Shown here piece after piece: positions 45,512 to 56,804 of a stretch of 64,000 nucleotides of DNA (positions within the stretch are counted from its first letter, which is position 1; each line of letters starts with the position of its first letter). The translations under genes and the position numbers were made by a program. Below the pieces are notes generated by a model that did no database searches, had not been told where the DNA came from, and worked only from the letters and a program-made list of their open reading frames with translations. Source of the stretch: Myxococcales bacterium (GTDB lineage Bacteria; Myxococcota; Myxococcia; Myxococcales; Anaeromyxobacteraceae); the NCBI GenBank assembly GCA_021806645.1, contig JAJZQX010000008.1, positions 1-64,000 on the forward strand. Reading direction: 5' to 3'.

Positions 45512-47364
45512 AGCGCGTTCTTGGCCGAGTCGTCGGTGACCAGGAGCGCGGGAGGCGAGGTGCTGGCGTCGAACGCCAGCCCGGCCGGCGCGCCAAGCCC
45601 GGTGACCAGGATCTCGTAGGCCCCGCTGTCCGGGTCCACCACCAGCACGCCGCTGCCGTTGGCCACGAAGAGCCTCGGCGTGGGGCACGGGCTCAGCGCC
45701 AGGTCGCGAGCCCTGCGGAGGTCCAGGCTTCCGCTGGCGGTGCCGGAGAGCAGCTTGGTGGTGACGCCGCCAGCCAGCTTCTCGATGGACCCGTTCGGCC
45801 AGCTCCCGTTGCTGCCGGTGAACCAGGTGGCCGCACCGGACGGGGTCCCGGCCGAAGGGGAGATCATCGCCACGCCCCACGGGCTGGCGACCGCACCCGG
45901 GCCGAAAGGCACGGTGCCGGCGGCGGCGCCGGTAGCCGGATCGAAGAGCAGGATCTGGTCGTTGTTGTTGTCGGCCGCGGCGACCTGCACGGTGCTGGTG
46001 GTGGCGGTGGTGGCCGTGATCCCGATGGCGATGCCGCGGATGTCCTGCCCGCCACCGCCGAAGCTGAAGTCGGCGAAGAGCGACTGGGCGCCCGTGGTGG
46101 TGTCAACGGCCACGATGCGGGCCCCGGAGGTGACCAGCAGCCTCGGCAGCGCGGCGGTGGTGTCGAGCGCGAGGTCACCCAGGGCCGAGCCCAGGTAGGC
46201 CGACTCGGCCAGGATCGACACGCCGCCGGCCTGGTGCCTGGTCACCCGGCGGGGGTTGCCGCTCTGGGCCACGTAGACGGTGCCGGCGCCGTCCACCGCC
46301 AGCCCGCGGGGCGCGTTCATCGCCTGGGCGGTGCCGGCGTTGACGGTCTGGATGGCGAAGCCGGCGAGGGGCAGGACCGAGCCGAAGGACGGATCGGCGG
46401 TCACGGTCAGCGTGGCCTCGGTGGAGGAGAGGCCGGTGGAGTCGGCGACCACCAGGCCGAGCACGTAGGTCCCGGGGACGCCGGCCGTGAAGGTCGGGTT
46501 GACGGCGGTGGCGCTGTTCAGGGTGGCGGTGGAGCCGGCCGGGACCGCATCCAGCGTCCAGTGGTAGCTGAGGGACTGGCCGGCGGAGCAGGGGGCGAGG
46601 TTGTCCGGATCACCCGAGGCGGCGCCGCTCGCCGACACCACCGCGCCCACCGGGATGCGGACCGCGCCGACCTGGCCGGCAGGTCCGGCCGCCTCGGGCG
46701 CGAGCAACTGCACCTGGGCGTTGGGACGCACGGTGCCGCAGGTCGACGCACTTACGGTCACCGCGACCGGCAGGCTCTGGTGCACGCCGTTGGAGACCAC
46801 CAACTGCACCACGTAGACCCCGGGGACGTCGGCGCGGAACGCCGGCATGGCCAGCGCGGGGTCGTTCAGCGCGGCCAGGCTGGCGGGCGGCTTGGCCGTG
46901 AAGGACCAGGCGAACGAGAGCGGAAGGCCGGAGGGATCGCTGCTGGCCTGCCCGTTGAGCTGCACCAGCGCGCCGGCGGGGACGTCGGCGACCAGGGCGA
47001 TGGCCGATGCCACCGGCCTCACCAGTGTGGCGGTCACGGTGACCATGGCGGGCTTGCTCGGGTGGACGCCGTTCGAGACCACCAGCTGCACGTCGTAGGT
47101 GCCGGCCACGTCGGGCGTGAAGCTGGGCCTGGCGATGGAGGGGTCGTTGAGCGCCGCCGTGCTCCCGGGCGGCACGGCGGTGAAGGACCAGTCGTAGGTG
47201 AGGGTCCGGCCGGCGGGGTCGCTGCTGGCGCTCCCGTCGAGCTGGGCCACGGCGCCCGTGTTGACGCTCAGTGAGGCAACGGCCGAGGCGGTCGGAGCCT
47301 TCACCTCGGTGGCGCAGGCGGTCAGGACGGCGAGGGCGACGGCGATCAGCGGGGAGGTGCGCAT
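45478..47364 (-). CDS. PKD-repeat lipoprotein with C-terminal beta-propeller
   Basis: A 628-residue exported protein; lipobox LTAC (Cys17). Three tandem PKD-like Ig domains fill about 22-330. Each has an ASSDPxGxxLxxxWSFTA-type turn and ends in GTYxVQLVVSNGVHxS. From about 335 to the end lies an NHL/YVTN-like beta-propeller (MNAPRGLAVDGAGTVYVAQS; LAFDASTSPPALLVTDD). A surface binding or scaffolding role is likely; no catalytic motif is seen. A barrel-protein gene lies 28 bp upstream on the same strand, suggesting an operon. Confidence 0.85.
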   Translation of the reverse strand: MRTSPLIAVALAVLTACATEVKAPTASAVASLSVNTGAVAQLDGSASSDPAGRTLTYDWSFTAVPPGSTAALNDPSIARPSFTPDVAGTYDVQLVVSNGVHPSKPAMVTVTATLVRPVASAIALVADVPAGALVQLNGQASSDPSGLPLSFAWSFTAKPPASLAALNDPALAMPAFRADVPGVYVVQLVVSNGVHQSLPVAVTVSASTCGTVRPNAQVQLLAPEAAGPAGQVGAVRIPVGAVVSASGAASGDPDNLAPCSAGQSLSYHWTLDAVPAGSTATLNSATAVNPTFTAGVPGTYVLGLVVADSTGLSSTEATLTVTADPSFGSVLPLAGFAIQTVNAGTAQAMNAPRGLAVDGAGTVYVAQSGNPRRVTRHQAGGVSILAESAYLGSALGDLALDTTAALPRLLVTSGARIVAVDTTTGAQSLFADFSFGGGGQDIRGIAIGITATTATTSTVQVAAADNNNDQILLFDPATGAAAGTVPFGPGAVASPWGVAMISPSAGTPSGAATWFTGSNGSWPNGSIEKLAGGVTTKLLSGTASGSLDLRRARDLALSPCPTPRLFVANGSGVLVVDPDSGAYEILVTGLGAPAGLAFDASTSPPALLVTDDSAKNALYRIDGPFCTL

Positions 47365-47392
47365 GCGGAACTCCAGGGGGAGGGTGAGGAAG

Positions 47393-48133
47393 CTAGAGGC
47401 CGAGATCGAGGATCAGTGCGAGGCCGTCGAAGATCCGGTAGTCGTGCTCCAGGATCACGACCTCGGAGCGATAGCCGACGCGCAGCCGCGCCGAGGAGGC
47501 GCGGAAGCCCACCGAGGCGAAGGTGGAGACCACGCCCTGGGGCTTTCCGGGGACGCAGCAGTCGGAGCCCTTGCTGGAGGCGGCGAAGCCGTAGGTGGTC
47601 TCGAGGCCGGCGTCGAGAGGGTGGGCGAACCGGTACCCGAGCCGGAGGCCGCCCAGCGGGCCGAGAGCCGAGGCGGGCGCCGCCTGGTTCTGGAAGGTGC
47701 GCCAGAAGCCGCCGATCAGGAGCTCACCGGAGGCCCGGCCACTCGACGACCAGTGGTGGAGGAACTCATACGCATAGGCGAGCCGCAGGCCGAGATCATT
47801 CTCGCGCACCGCGGTGCTCCCGGCGGGGGAGGTGAGCACGTGGCGCCGGTAGGCGCCGTACTGGAAAGCGCCGAGCACGGCGTGGTGCCGGGCGCCGCGC
47901 CATTCGCCCTCGAGCCCCCAGGTGACGGCCGGCTGCGTGTCCCCGGCGGCACCGTCGCGCCAGGCGCCCACGGCCACCACCGGCGCGAGGCGCCAGCCCT
48001 CCCCACCGGTCCAGGTCGGGGCCGTCGTCGAGGGCGGGGGCGGGAGCGGGACGCTGGAGGAAGCCCGCTCCTGCGCGGCCGCGGGGAGGGCGAGAGCCAG
48101 GAGTATCGGGGCAAGGGTGCGCCAGGCGATCAT
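47393..48133 (-). CDS. Predicted outer-membrane beta-barrel protein
   Basis: A 246-residue protein with a signal peptide (cleavage after ALPAAAQ), a Pro-rich linker (VPLPPPP) and about eight to ten amphipathic strands (LRLAYAYEFLHHW, GLRLGYRFAHPL, LRVGYRSEVVIL), ending in LALILDLGL. No family recognised. GAGGAG lies before the ATG. It leads the two-gene unit with the PKD lipoprotein, which might sit on or in this barrel (inferred). Confidence 0.72.
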   Translation of the reverse strand: MIAWRTLAPILLALALPAAAQERASSSVPLPPPPSTTAPTWTGGEGWRLAPVVAVGAWRDGAAGDTQPAVTWGLEGEWRGARHHAVLGAFQYGAYRRHVLTSPAGSTAVRENDLGLRLAYAYEFLHHWSSSGRASGELLIGGFWRTFQNQAAPASALGPLGGLRLGYRFAHPLDAGLETTYGFAASSKGSDCCVPGKPQGVVSTFASVGFRASSARLRVGYRSEVVILEHDYRIFDGLALILDLGL

Positions 48134-48267
48134 TCGTGCTCCTCGGGTGGTCTCTTCGTCGGACCCCGCCGGAGGGGGAGCGGCCACACGGAAGGGCGAG
48201 TCGGCGAACATTCGTGGGAGGACGGCGAGGCCTCGGGCCGGATCCTCGGGTATCGTCGACGAGGTCG

Positions 48268-49924
48268 ATGGGCGCCTTCAGACTGACCAGGTATCGCGGG
48301 AGCGTGGTGAGGAGGTTCTCCCTCCTCCTGGTCGCTTCGGCCATCCTTCCCATGGCGGCCGTCGGCGTCGTCTACGATCGGTACGCCCGAAGCCTCCTGG
48401 AGGAGTTCACCGGCGAGCGGATCCGGGGGCAGCTGGCGGCCACCGCCAGCCGGGTGGGGTCGTTCATCGAGGCCCGCACCTTCCAGCTGGAGACCATCGC
48501 CACCTACCCGGCGCCGCCGACGACCGTGCCCGGTGCCGCCCTGGCCTCGCTGGTGCGCATCGAGGCCGACGCCGCGGACCTGTACGGCATCCTCTTCTTC
48601 TCCGACGGCGGCGCTTTGGTCCGGGCCATCGGCGGCCAGGCCGCCGCGGGGCCGCCGTACTGGAGCGAGTTCGACTTCGATCTCGCGACGCTGCCGCGCC
48701 GGGTGGTCGGGGAGACCAGCGTCATCGGTCCGGTGCCGCCGCGGGACGGCCAGTCCGGCTGGTTCCTGCTGCAGCAGCGTCTCCACGGCGGCGGGGCGGT
48801 GGCGCTCCAGGTGCGGCTCGCCTCCGTGACGGAGCTCATGGGCACCACCTCGGTGGCGGAGGTGGTGCGACCCATCCTGCGGACACCCGCCGGCGACTTC
48901 GACGCGCGGGGGCTCCCCACCACCGCCCGCGGCGAGGTCGTGGCCGGGCCGGAGGTGCTACCCGGATGGCGGCCCTGCCTGGTGGTGGATCCCGAGGAGC
49001 TGTTGCGCCCCTTCCAGGCGGCGCGGGTCGCGCTGCTCCTCGCCTCGATCTTCGCGGCGGGGGCCATCGCGTGGGTGCTGGTGACCATGGCCGGGAAGCT
49101 CAAGCTTCGGGTCGATCTGCTGGCCCACGGCGCCGAGGTCGTCGCGGCCGGCGACTTCTCCCACCGCGTCCCGCTGGAAGGCGACGACGAGATCGGGCTG
49201 CTGGCCACGACCTTCAACCGTATGGCCTCGCGCCTCGGCCGCCTCATCGATCGGACCGTGCGAATGAAGCGGCTGGCGGCCCTCGGCGAGTTCTCCACCG
49301 GCGTGGCCCATGAGGTGCGAAACCCGCTCGCCACGCTCAAGACCACCGTCCAGGCGTTGGCGCGGCTGGAAGAGGACCGGGAGCGCTCCGCCCTCCTCGC
49401 CAGCATGCTCCAGGAGATCGACCGGATGGGCCGAGCCATGGAGGACATCCTGGTGTTCGGACGCCCGCAAGCGCCCGAGCAGCGGGAGGTCGTTCTCGGC
49501 GAGGTCCTGCCGGCCATGCTGGGGCTGACGGCACCCGAGGCGGCGGAGCGTGGCGTGTCGCTGGCGGCGGAGGGCGACCTGGATGCGGTGGCCGTGGTGG
49601 ACCGGGACCACCTGTCCCAGATCCTCTTGAACCTCATCCAGAACGCGCTCCACGCCAGCTCCGCCGGCAGCCGGATCGTCATCCGCGTCTCCGCCGACGA
49701 GACGCAGGTGGTGGTCGAGGTCAGCGATACCGGGAGGGGCATCGCGCCCGCCGAGCTGGCCCATGTCTTCGAGCCGTTCTTCACCACCAAGCCGGGCGGC
49801 ACCGGCCTGGGCCTCCCCATCTCCAGGCAACTGGCCGAGCTGAACGGGGGCGGGCTGGTCCTGGAGAGCACCCCCGGCCAGGGCACCACGGCTCGGGTCA
49901 CGCTCCGGCCGAAAGGGAGGTCCA

Positions 49925-49950
<26 letters not shown>
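48268..49950 (+). CDS. Membrane-bound sensor histidine kinase
   Basis: A 560-residue kinase. TM1 (about 17-36) and TM2 (about 252-275) enclose a periplasmic sensor of about 215 residues, Cache-like in size. HAMP (about 275-328) and HisKA follow, with phospho-acceptor His348 in GVAHEVRNPLATLKT. The ATPase domain has N box NLIQNALHAS, G1 DTGRGI, F box EPFFTTK and G2 GGTGLGL. It overlaps the next gene, an NtrC-type regulator, by 26 bp, so they are a cognate pair. A longer frame upstream lacks a membrane-ready N-terminus and was rejected. Context points to sensing the substrate of the downstream Liv-type transporter. Confidence 0.93.
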
Positions 49951-51273
<1,323 letters not shown>

Positions 51274-51277
<4 letters not shown>

Positions 51278-52623
51278 CGGGCGCCCAACCAGCCAACCGG
51301 CTGGACGGCGCAGCTCAGCGGCGCCGGTTCCCGGCGTCGCTGCTCCTGGCGGCGGTGACGGTCGCCTTCCAGGCCGCACCCGCCCAGGCGCGCACCGAGC
51401 TGGGCGCCTCGGCCGCGAAGGCCGACGTCACCATCGGCTGCATGTTCCCCATGACCGGGCGCTCGGCCATCTACGGGCGCGACAGCGTGGGCGGCATCCG
51501 CGTCGCGCTGGAGCGATTGGCCCAGCGGGCGCCGGTGGGGCGGCGATTGCGGCTCCGCATCCTGGTGGACGACGACCGGTCCAAGGCCGCCCACGCCGTG
51601 CAGCTGGCGCAAGACTACATCCGCAGCGACGGCGCCCGCTTCATCTGCGGCGTGGTCAGCTCCGGCGTGGCGCAGGCGGTCAGCCGCTTCACCGCCACCC
51701 AGGACGTGATCTTCGTGGGCACCGACCATGCGTCCTCCCGGCTCACCATCGAGGATCTCCACCACAGGTATTTCCGGGTGTCCAACGACACCTTCTCGTC
51801 GATGGCGGCCGGGGCCCGCTACCTGGCCGACCTCCGGCTGAAGCAGCCATGGCGGCGGCTGGCGTTCGTGGGCGCCGACTACGACTACGGTCACGTCTCG
51901 CTCCAGGACCTCCGGACCAGTCTCGATCAGCTCGGAGTGAAGTACCACCTGGTGGCGACCCTCTGGCCGAAGCTCTACGAGCCCGACTACGCCGAGGTGA
52001 TCCGCGCGCTCCAGCTCGCCAGGCCGGAGGTGGTGGTGACGGCCCTGTGGGGCGGGGACTTCATCGCCTTCCTGAAGCAGGTCGCGGCCACCGATCTCCC
52101 CGACAACGCCCGGCTCGCCAACTTCGACACGGGCGGGAACTACGACGTCATGGTGGCGCTCGGAGACAGCCCGCCGCCCGGGCTCATCCTCTCGGCGCGC
52201 CACCACGACAACTGGCCCGACACGCCACTGAACCGGTGGTTCGTGCAGGCCTTCCACCGGCTCGAGGGGCGCTACCCGACCTACGCCGCCGAGGGGGCGT
52301 ACAGCGGGATCATGGCCATCGCCGAGGCCGTGCAGCGCACCGGGGCTCGGGGGACGACCGAGCAGCTGGTCCGGGCCCTGGAGGGACTTCGCCTCGAGCT
52401 CCCGGAGGATCCGCCGGGCTTCACCTCGTACATCGATCCCGAGACGCACCAGATCGCCCAGGCCCAGGCCATCGGGGAGGTGGTGCCCAACAGCGACTAC
52501 CCGCCGGCCAAGGTGATGCTGGGGCGCTGGGTGTCGTATCCCGCCGAGGTGCTCAAGCCCTCCCCGGACGTCCTCCGGACGCGGCGGGAGAAGGCCGCCC
52601 GGCGCCCCTACCTGGTCGAGTGA
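51274..52623 (+). CDS. Periplasmic binding protein (LivJ/AmiC type), co-translated with the two-component system
   Basis: A 449-residue type I periplasmic binding protein. The signal peptide (about 18-40, ending APAQA) precedes a fold with VTIGCMFPMTGRSAIYGRDSVGGIRVALE and TALWGGDFIAFLKQ, as in branched-chain amino acid or short-chain amide binding proteins. Its GTG start overlaps the regulator stop (GTGA), so it belongs to the regulatory unit and not to the transporter unit, which has its own sigma-54 promoter downstream. This suggests that it presents ligand to the histidine kinase, although delivery to the LivHM pore is equally possible. Confidence 0.88.
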
Positions 52624-52636
52624 CCGTTCTCTCCGC

Positions 52637-52684
52637 GGAGCGGCTTCCGCCCATCTCTCGCGCTCGAGGAGCGGCTTCCGCTCC
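52637..52684. promoter_or_regulatory. Two dyads (probable NtrC-type activator sites) upstream of the Liv operon
   Basis: A perfect dyad GGAGCGG-CTT-CCGCTCC (52668-52684) and an imperfect copy GGAGCGG-CTT-CCGCCCA (52637-52653) are 31 bp apart, three helical turns, centred near -111 and -142 from the predicted start. This is the classic position for enhancer sites of the adjacent response regulator. Confidence 0.7.
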
Positions 52685-52760
52685 GGGCGCAGGGCGCGGT
52701 CTCCGCCAGGGATCGAAGAATCCGCGCGGCTTTGAAGGGTTTCCCCTGCCGGGGGGCCCA

Positions 52761-52776
52761 AGGCACGACCCTTGCT
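52761..52776 (+). promoter_or_regulatory. Near-perfect sigma-54 promoter of the Liv-type transport operon
   Basis: AGGCACGACCCTTGCT matches TGGCACG-N4-TTGCW at every fixed base except the first. The start of transcription would fall near 52787, 66 nt before the second binding protein gene. Confidence 0.85.
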
Positions 52777-52852
52777 GTCCACTTCGTCCACTCGATACTC
52801 TTCGCCTCTCTGCGCCACGGCTGAGCGTTCAAACAAGGAGCCCAAGAACCCC

Positions 52853-54157
52853 ATGAACACGTCACGGACTGCGCTGTCCCGTTGGTCCTGCGCCCTGAGC
52901 CTCCTCCTCTTCGCCTCGCCCGTCTTCGCCCAGGCCCCCGCCGCGGCCGAGCAGAAGCCCTTCAAGCTCGGGGTGGTCACCTTCCTCTCCGGCGCCGCCG
53001 CCGGTCCCTTCGGCGTCCCGGCCCGAAATGGCGCCGAGGTGCTGGTGGAGGCGCTCAACGGGGCCAAGGGTCCCGGCGCCTACGCCAAGAAGGGGCTCGG
53101 CGGCCGGCCCATCGAGCTGGTCTTCATCGACGAGGCGGGCGGCACCACCAAGCAGGTGAGCGAGTACCGCGAGATCGTGCAGCGCCAGAACGTGGACGCC
53201 GTCATCGGCTACATCTCCAGCGGCGACTGCCTGGCGGTGGCGCCGGTGGCCGAGGAGCTGAAGAAGCTCACCATCCTCTTCGACTGCGGCACGCCGCGGA
53301 TCTTCGAGGACGGCAGCTACAAGTATCTCTTCCGGACCACGGCCCCCTCCACCATGGACAACGTGGCCGCCGCGCTCTACGTCACCGAGATGCTGCCCGG
53401 GGCCAGGAAGATCGCCGGCATCAACCAGAACTACGCCTGGGGCCAGGACTCCTGGGCCGACTTCGAAGAGAGCATGAAGGTGCTCCGCCCGGCCACCGAG
53501 GTGACCACCTCGCAGATGCCCAAGCTCGGGGCTGGCCAGTACGGCGCCGAGATCTCGGCGCTCATGGCCGGCCGCCCCGACGTCATCCACTCCAGCTTCT
53601 GGGGTGGCGACCTCGACGCCTTCGTCTTGCAGGCCGTGCCGCGCGGCGCGCTCAAGAAGAGCACGGCGGTCTTGACCTGCGGCGAGACCGCCACCCACAA
53701 GCTGGCGGGCCAGATCCCGGACGGCACCATCATCGGCGCCCGCGGTCCCCACGGCGCCTACGCGCCCGACATCGAGCTGAACCGGTGGTTCCGGACCATC
53801 TACCAGGACCGCTTCGTCCTCTCGCCCAACTACCCCGCCTACCACATGGCCCAGGCCATTCTCGGCCTGAAGACCGCCTACGAGAGGGCCCAGGGCGCCA
53901 GCGCCGTCGCGCCGTCGCAGGACCAGGTCATCGCGGCCTTCGAGGGGATCTCGTTCGAGACCCCCAGCGGCACCATCAAGATGGCGCTCGGCAAGGGTCA
54001 CCAGGCCATCGAGGAGACGGTCTACGGCCGGGCCAAGACCGTCGGCGGCAAGCTCACCTTCGTGAACGTGAAGCGTTACCCGGCCGGGAAGGTCAACCCA
54101 CCCGACGGCGTGAAGAGCGCCGACTGGATCAAGACCGCGCTCAAGCCCGGCAAGTAG
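52853..54157 (+). CDS. ABC transporter substrate-binding protein (Liv/amide type)
   Basis: A 434-residue periplasmic binding protein, signal peptide ending SPVFAQ (about 27). The mature part has KLGVVTFLSGAAAGPFGVPARNGAEV and VDAVIGYISSGDCLAVAPVAEE, typical of type I solute-binding proteins of branched-chain amino acid, amide or urea transporters. It has a few cysteines (SSGDC; FDCGTPR) unusual in this fold. First gene after the sigma-54 promoter and 39 bp before livH, so it is the primary binding protein of the transporter. Confidence 0.93.
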   Translation: MNTSRTALSRWSCALSLLLFASPVFAQAPAAAEQKPFKLGVVTFLSGAAAGPFGVPARNGAEVLVEALNGAKGPGAYAKKGLGGRPIELVFIDEAGGTTKQVSEYREIVQRQNVDAVIGYISSGDCLAVAPVAEELKKLTILFDCGTPRIFEDGSYKYLFRTTAPSTMDNVAAALYVTEMLPGARKIAGINQNYAWGQDSWADFEESMKVLRPATEVTTSQMPKLGAGQYGAEISALMAGRPDVIHSSFWGGDLDAFVLQAVPRGALKKSTAVLTCGETATHKLAGQIPDGTIIGARGPHGAYAPDIELNRWFRTIYQDRFVLSPNYPAYHMAQAILGLKTAYERAQGASAVAPSQDQVIAAFEGISFETPSGTIKMALGKGHQAIEETVYGRAKTVGGKLTFVNVKRYPAGKVNPPDGVKSADWIKTALKPGK

Positions 54158-54196
54158 GCGCGTCACGACCCCGTTCGCCAGGGAGGCTCGCGCCAC

Positions 54197-55093
54197 ATGG
54201 ACACGCTCGTGGCCGTCCTGGTGGACGGGATCATCTACGCGTCGTGGCTCTTCATCATCGCCGCGGGGCTGACCATCGTCTACGGGGTCATGCGCATCCT
54301 CAACATGGCGCATGGCAGCCTCTACGCGCTGGGGGCCTATGCGGCCGCCTCGCTGGCCGGCGCCTGGCTCCGGGCCGGCTACGCCCCGATGGGGAGCTAC
54401 GCCGTGCTGGTGCTGGCGGCCTTGCTGGTGGGCGTGGTGGTGGGTCCGCTGGTCGAGCGGGGGCTGCTGCGCTTCTGCTACGGCCGGGACGAGGTGGTGC
54501 TGGTCCTCGTCACCTATGCCCTGTTCCTCATCCTCGAGGACCTGATCAAGCTGGTGTGGGGCGTCGAGTCCTACTTCGTCTCCGAGCCCTACGGCCTGCT
54601 CGGCAACGTCGAGTTCGGCCCCCTCTCGTACCCGGTCTACAGCGCGGTGATGGTGGTGGCGGCCGTGGTGGTGGGCCTGGCGCTCCGCTGGGGCATCTAC
54701 GGCACCCGCCAGGGCAAGCTCCTGGTCGCTGTGATCCACGACCGGGAGGTGAGCGCGGCGCTCGGCATCAACGTGAACCGCATCTTCCTGGTGACCTTCG
54801 CGCTGGGCACCACGCTGGCGGCGCTGGGCGGCGCGCTCACCGCACCGACCGTCTCGGTGGTGCCGGGGATGGGGGTGGAGGTCATCGTGCTGGCCTTCGC
54901 GGTGGTGGTGATCGGCGGCCTCGGCAGCATGCCCGGGGCCGCCATCGGCTCCCTCATCGTCGGGCTGGTCCGCTCCAGCGCGGTCCACTGGATGCCGCAG
55001 GTGGAACTCTTCAGCATCTACCTGGTCATGGCGCTGGTGCTCGCCTTCCGGCCCCGTGGATTGTTCGTCGCCGTGGAGGCGCGCAAGATATGA
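54197..55093 (+). CDS. livH: LivH-type ABC permease
   Basis: A 298-residue inner-membrane permease with about eight helices. The start YASWLFIIAAGLTIVYGVMRILNMAHGSLYALGAY and the EAA-like loop GTRQGKLLVAVIHDREVSAALGI mark the LivH branch. It forms the translocation pore with LivM. GGGAGG lies 12 bp before the ATG. The stop overlaps livM (ATGA). Confidence 0.94.
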   Translation: MDTLVAVLVDGIIYASWLFIIAAGLTIVYGVMRILNMAHGSLYALGAYAAASLAGAWLRAGYAPMGSYAVLVLAALLVGVVVGPLVERGLLRFCYGRDEVVLVLVTYALFLILEDLIKLVWGVESYFVSEPYGLLGNVEFGPLSYPVYSAVMVVAAVVVGLALRWGIYGTRQGKLLVAVIHDREVSAALGINVNRIFLVTFALGTTLAALGGALTAPTVSVVPGMGVEVIVLAFAVVVIGGLGSMPGAAIGSLIVGLVRSSAVHWMPQVELFSIYLVMALVLAFRPRGLFVAVEARKI

Positions 55094-56034
55094 GCCCCGC
55101 CAGGCGCACCGCACTGGGGCTGGCCGCGACACTGCTGCTGGCGGGGATCGCGGCGCCGCTCCTGCCGAGGTGGGCGGGTTTCCTCGTCACCATCGCCATC
55201 GCCAAGGCGCTGGTCGCCCTGGGGCTCCTGCTCCTCATGCGCACCGGCCTGGTCTCCTTCGGGCAGGGGCTCTACTTCGCCATCGGCGCCTACGCCGCGG
55301 GGGTCGGCGCCGACGCGCTCGAGTTCACCGACGCGGTGCCCATGGTGCTGCTCGGCGCGGCGGCCGCGGGGCTGGTGGCGCTGGTGCTCGGGCTGCTGCT
55401 GGCCCGCTACCGCACCATCTTCTTCGCCATGCTCAGCCTGGCCTTCTCCATGATCCTCTACGGGCTGCTGGTGCAGTCCTCGGCCCTCGGCTCGACCGAC
55501 GGCTTCAACGTGGCGGCCCGGACCGTGTTCGGCCTGGACGTGGCCAGCCCGGTCGGCCGCTTCGGGGTCTACGGGCTGGCGGCCTTGGTGGCCTTCGTGG
55601 GCGCGGTCGGGATCGATCGCTACCTGCGCTCCCACCTGGGCCGGCTGGCCCCGGCCATCCGGGACAACGAGCTGCGCGTCGAGTACATGGGCGCCTCGGT
55701 GCGCAACGTGGTGCACCTGCACCTGGTCATGGCCGCCGTCCTGGCCGGTGCCGGCGGGGCGCTCACGGCGCTGGCGGTGGGGCACGTCGATCCGGAGACG
55801 GCCTACTGGACCACCTCCGGCGAGTTCGTCTTCGTGGCCATCCTCTCCGGCACCTCCAGCGTGGCGGCGCCGTTCGCCGGCGCGCTGATCCTCGAGCTGC
55901 TGCGCAGCTTCGCCTACGAGCATGCGCCCAACACCTGGCAGCTGGTGGTGGGCAGCGTCATGCTGGCCGTCATCCTGTTCCTGCCGGAAGGGCTCTGGTC
56001 GGTCTTCCGCAAGCGCCGGAGGGCCGCGGCATGA
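55090..56034 (+). CDS. livM: LivM-type ABC permease
   Basis: A 314-residue permease with eight to nine helices. The conserved LivM stretches are TGLVSFGQGLYFAIGAYAAG and the cytoplasmic loop IRDNELRVEYMGASVRNVVH. It is shorter than E. coli LivM (about 425) as usual for many bacteria, and unlike some relatives it carries no fused ATPase domain. Overlaps both neighbours by 4 bp. Confidence 0.94.
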   Translation: MSPARRTALGLAATLLLAGIAAPLLPRWAGFLVTIAIAKALVALGLLLLMRTGLVSFGQGLYFAIGAYAAGVGADALEFTDAVPMVLLGAAAAGLVALVLGLLLARYRTIFFAMLSLAFSMILYGLLVQSSALGSTDGFNVAARTVFGLDVASPVGRFGVYGLAALVAFVGAVGIDRYLRSHLGRLAPAIRDNELRVEYMGASVRNVVHLHLVMAAVLAGAGGALTALAVGHVDPETAYWTTSGEFVFVAILSGTSSVAAPFAGALILELLRSFAYEHAPNTWQLVVGSVMLAVILFLPEGLWSVFRKRRRAAA

Positions 56035-56804
56035 CCGCCATCCTGGAGACCACCGGGCTCACCAAGACCTTCGGCGCGGTGACCGCCGCCAACGCCCTTG
56101 ACGTGCGGATCGAGGCCGGCAGCGTGGTGGGGCTGATCGGCGGGAACGGCGCCGGCAAGACCACCTTCATCAACCTGGTGACCGGGTACCTCAAGCCCAC
56201 CTCTGGCACGGTCCACTTCGACGGGCTGGACATCACCGGGCAGCCCCCGCGGCTCATCACCCGGCTCGGGCTCTGCCGCTCGTTCCAGATCCCGCAGGTG
56301 TTCGACAGCCTGACCGCCTGCGAGAACCTGCTGGTGGGGCTCGGCATCGTCTCGATGAGGCGGAAGGCCTTCATCGGCAGCGCCCTGGGACGCCAGTCGC
56401 CGGAGGCCGTGGCCGAGGAGATGCTGCAGCGCTTCCGCCTCGGCCCCTACCGCGACGAGCTCGCCAGCACGCTGCCCGAGGGGGTGCGCAAGCTCCTCGA
56501 CATCGCCATGGCCCTGGCGGTGAAGCCCCGCATCCTGCTCCTCGACGAGCCGACCAGCGGCGTCTCCTCGGACGAGAAGTTCGCGCTCATGGACCTGGTC
56601 CTCGAGGCCATCCGCGCCGAGGGCGTCACCGTCCTCTTCGTGGAGCACGACATGGACGTGGTGCGGCGCTACGTGCACCGCATCCTGGCCTTCTACGAGG
56701 GGCGCATCATCGCCGACGGCGCGCCCGCCGAGGTGATGGCCCACCCCGAGGTGCGCCGCTACGTGGTGGGCGAGCCCCCCGTGGGCGGGGAGGGCGCATG
56801 CTGA
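56031..56804 (+). CDS. livG: LivG-type ABC ATPase
   Basis: A 257-residue ATPase. Walker A is GGNGAGKTT (about 37-45), Walker B ILLLDEPTSGV, and the H-loop FVEHDMDVV. The signature is LPEGVRKLL instead of LSxGQxR, a degenerate form seen in several LivG-like proteins, so its partner LivF carries the canonical signature. Stop overlaps livF by 7 bp. Confidence 0.94.
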   Translation: MTAILETTGLTKTFGAVTAANALDVRIEAGSVVGLIGGNGAGKTTFINLVTGYLKPTSGTVHFDGLDITGQPPRLITRLGLCRSFQIPQVFDSLTACENLLVGLGIVSMRRKAFIGSALGRQSPEAVAEEMLQRFRLGPYRDELASTLPEGVRKLLDIAMALAVKPRILLLDEPTSGVSSDEKFALMDLVLEAIRAEGVTVLFVEHDMDVVRRYVHRILAFYEGRIIADGAPAEVMAHPEVRRYVVGEPPVGGEGAC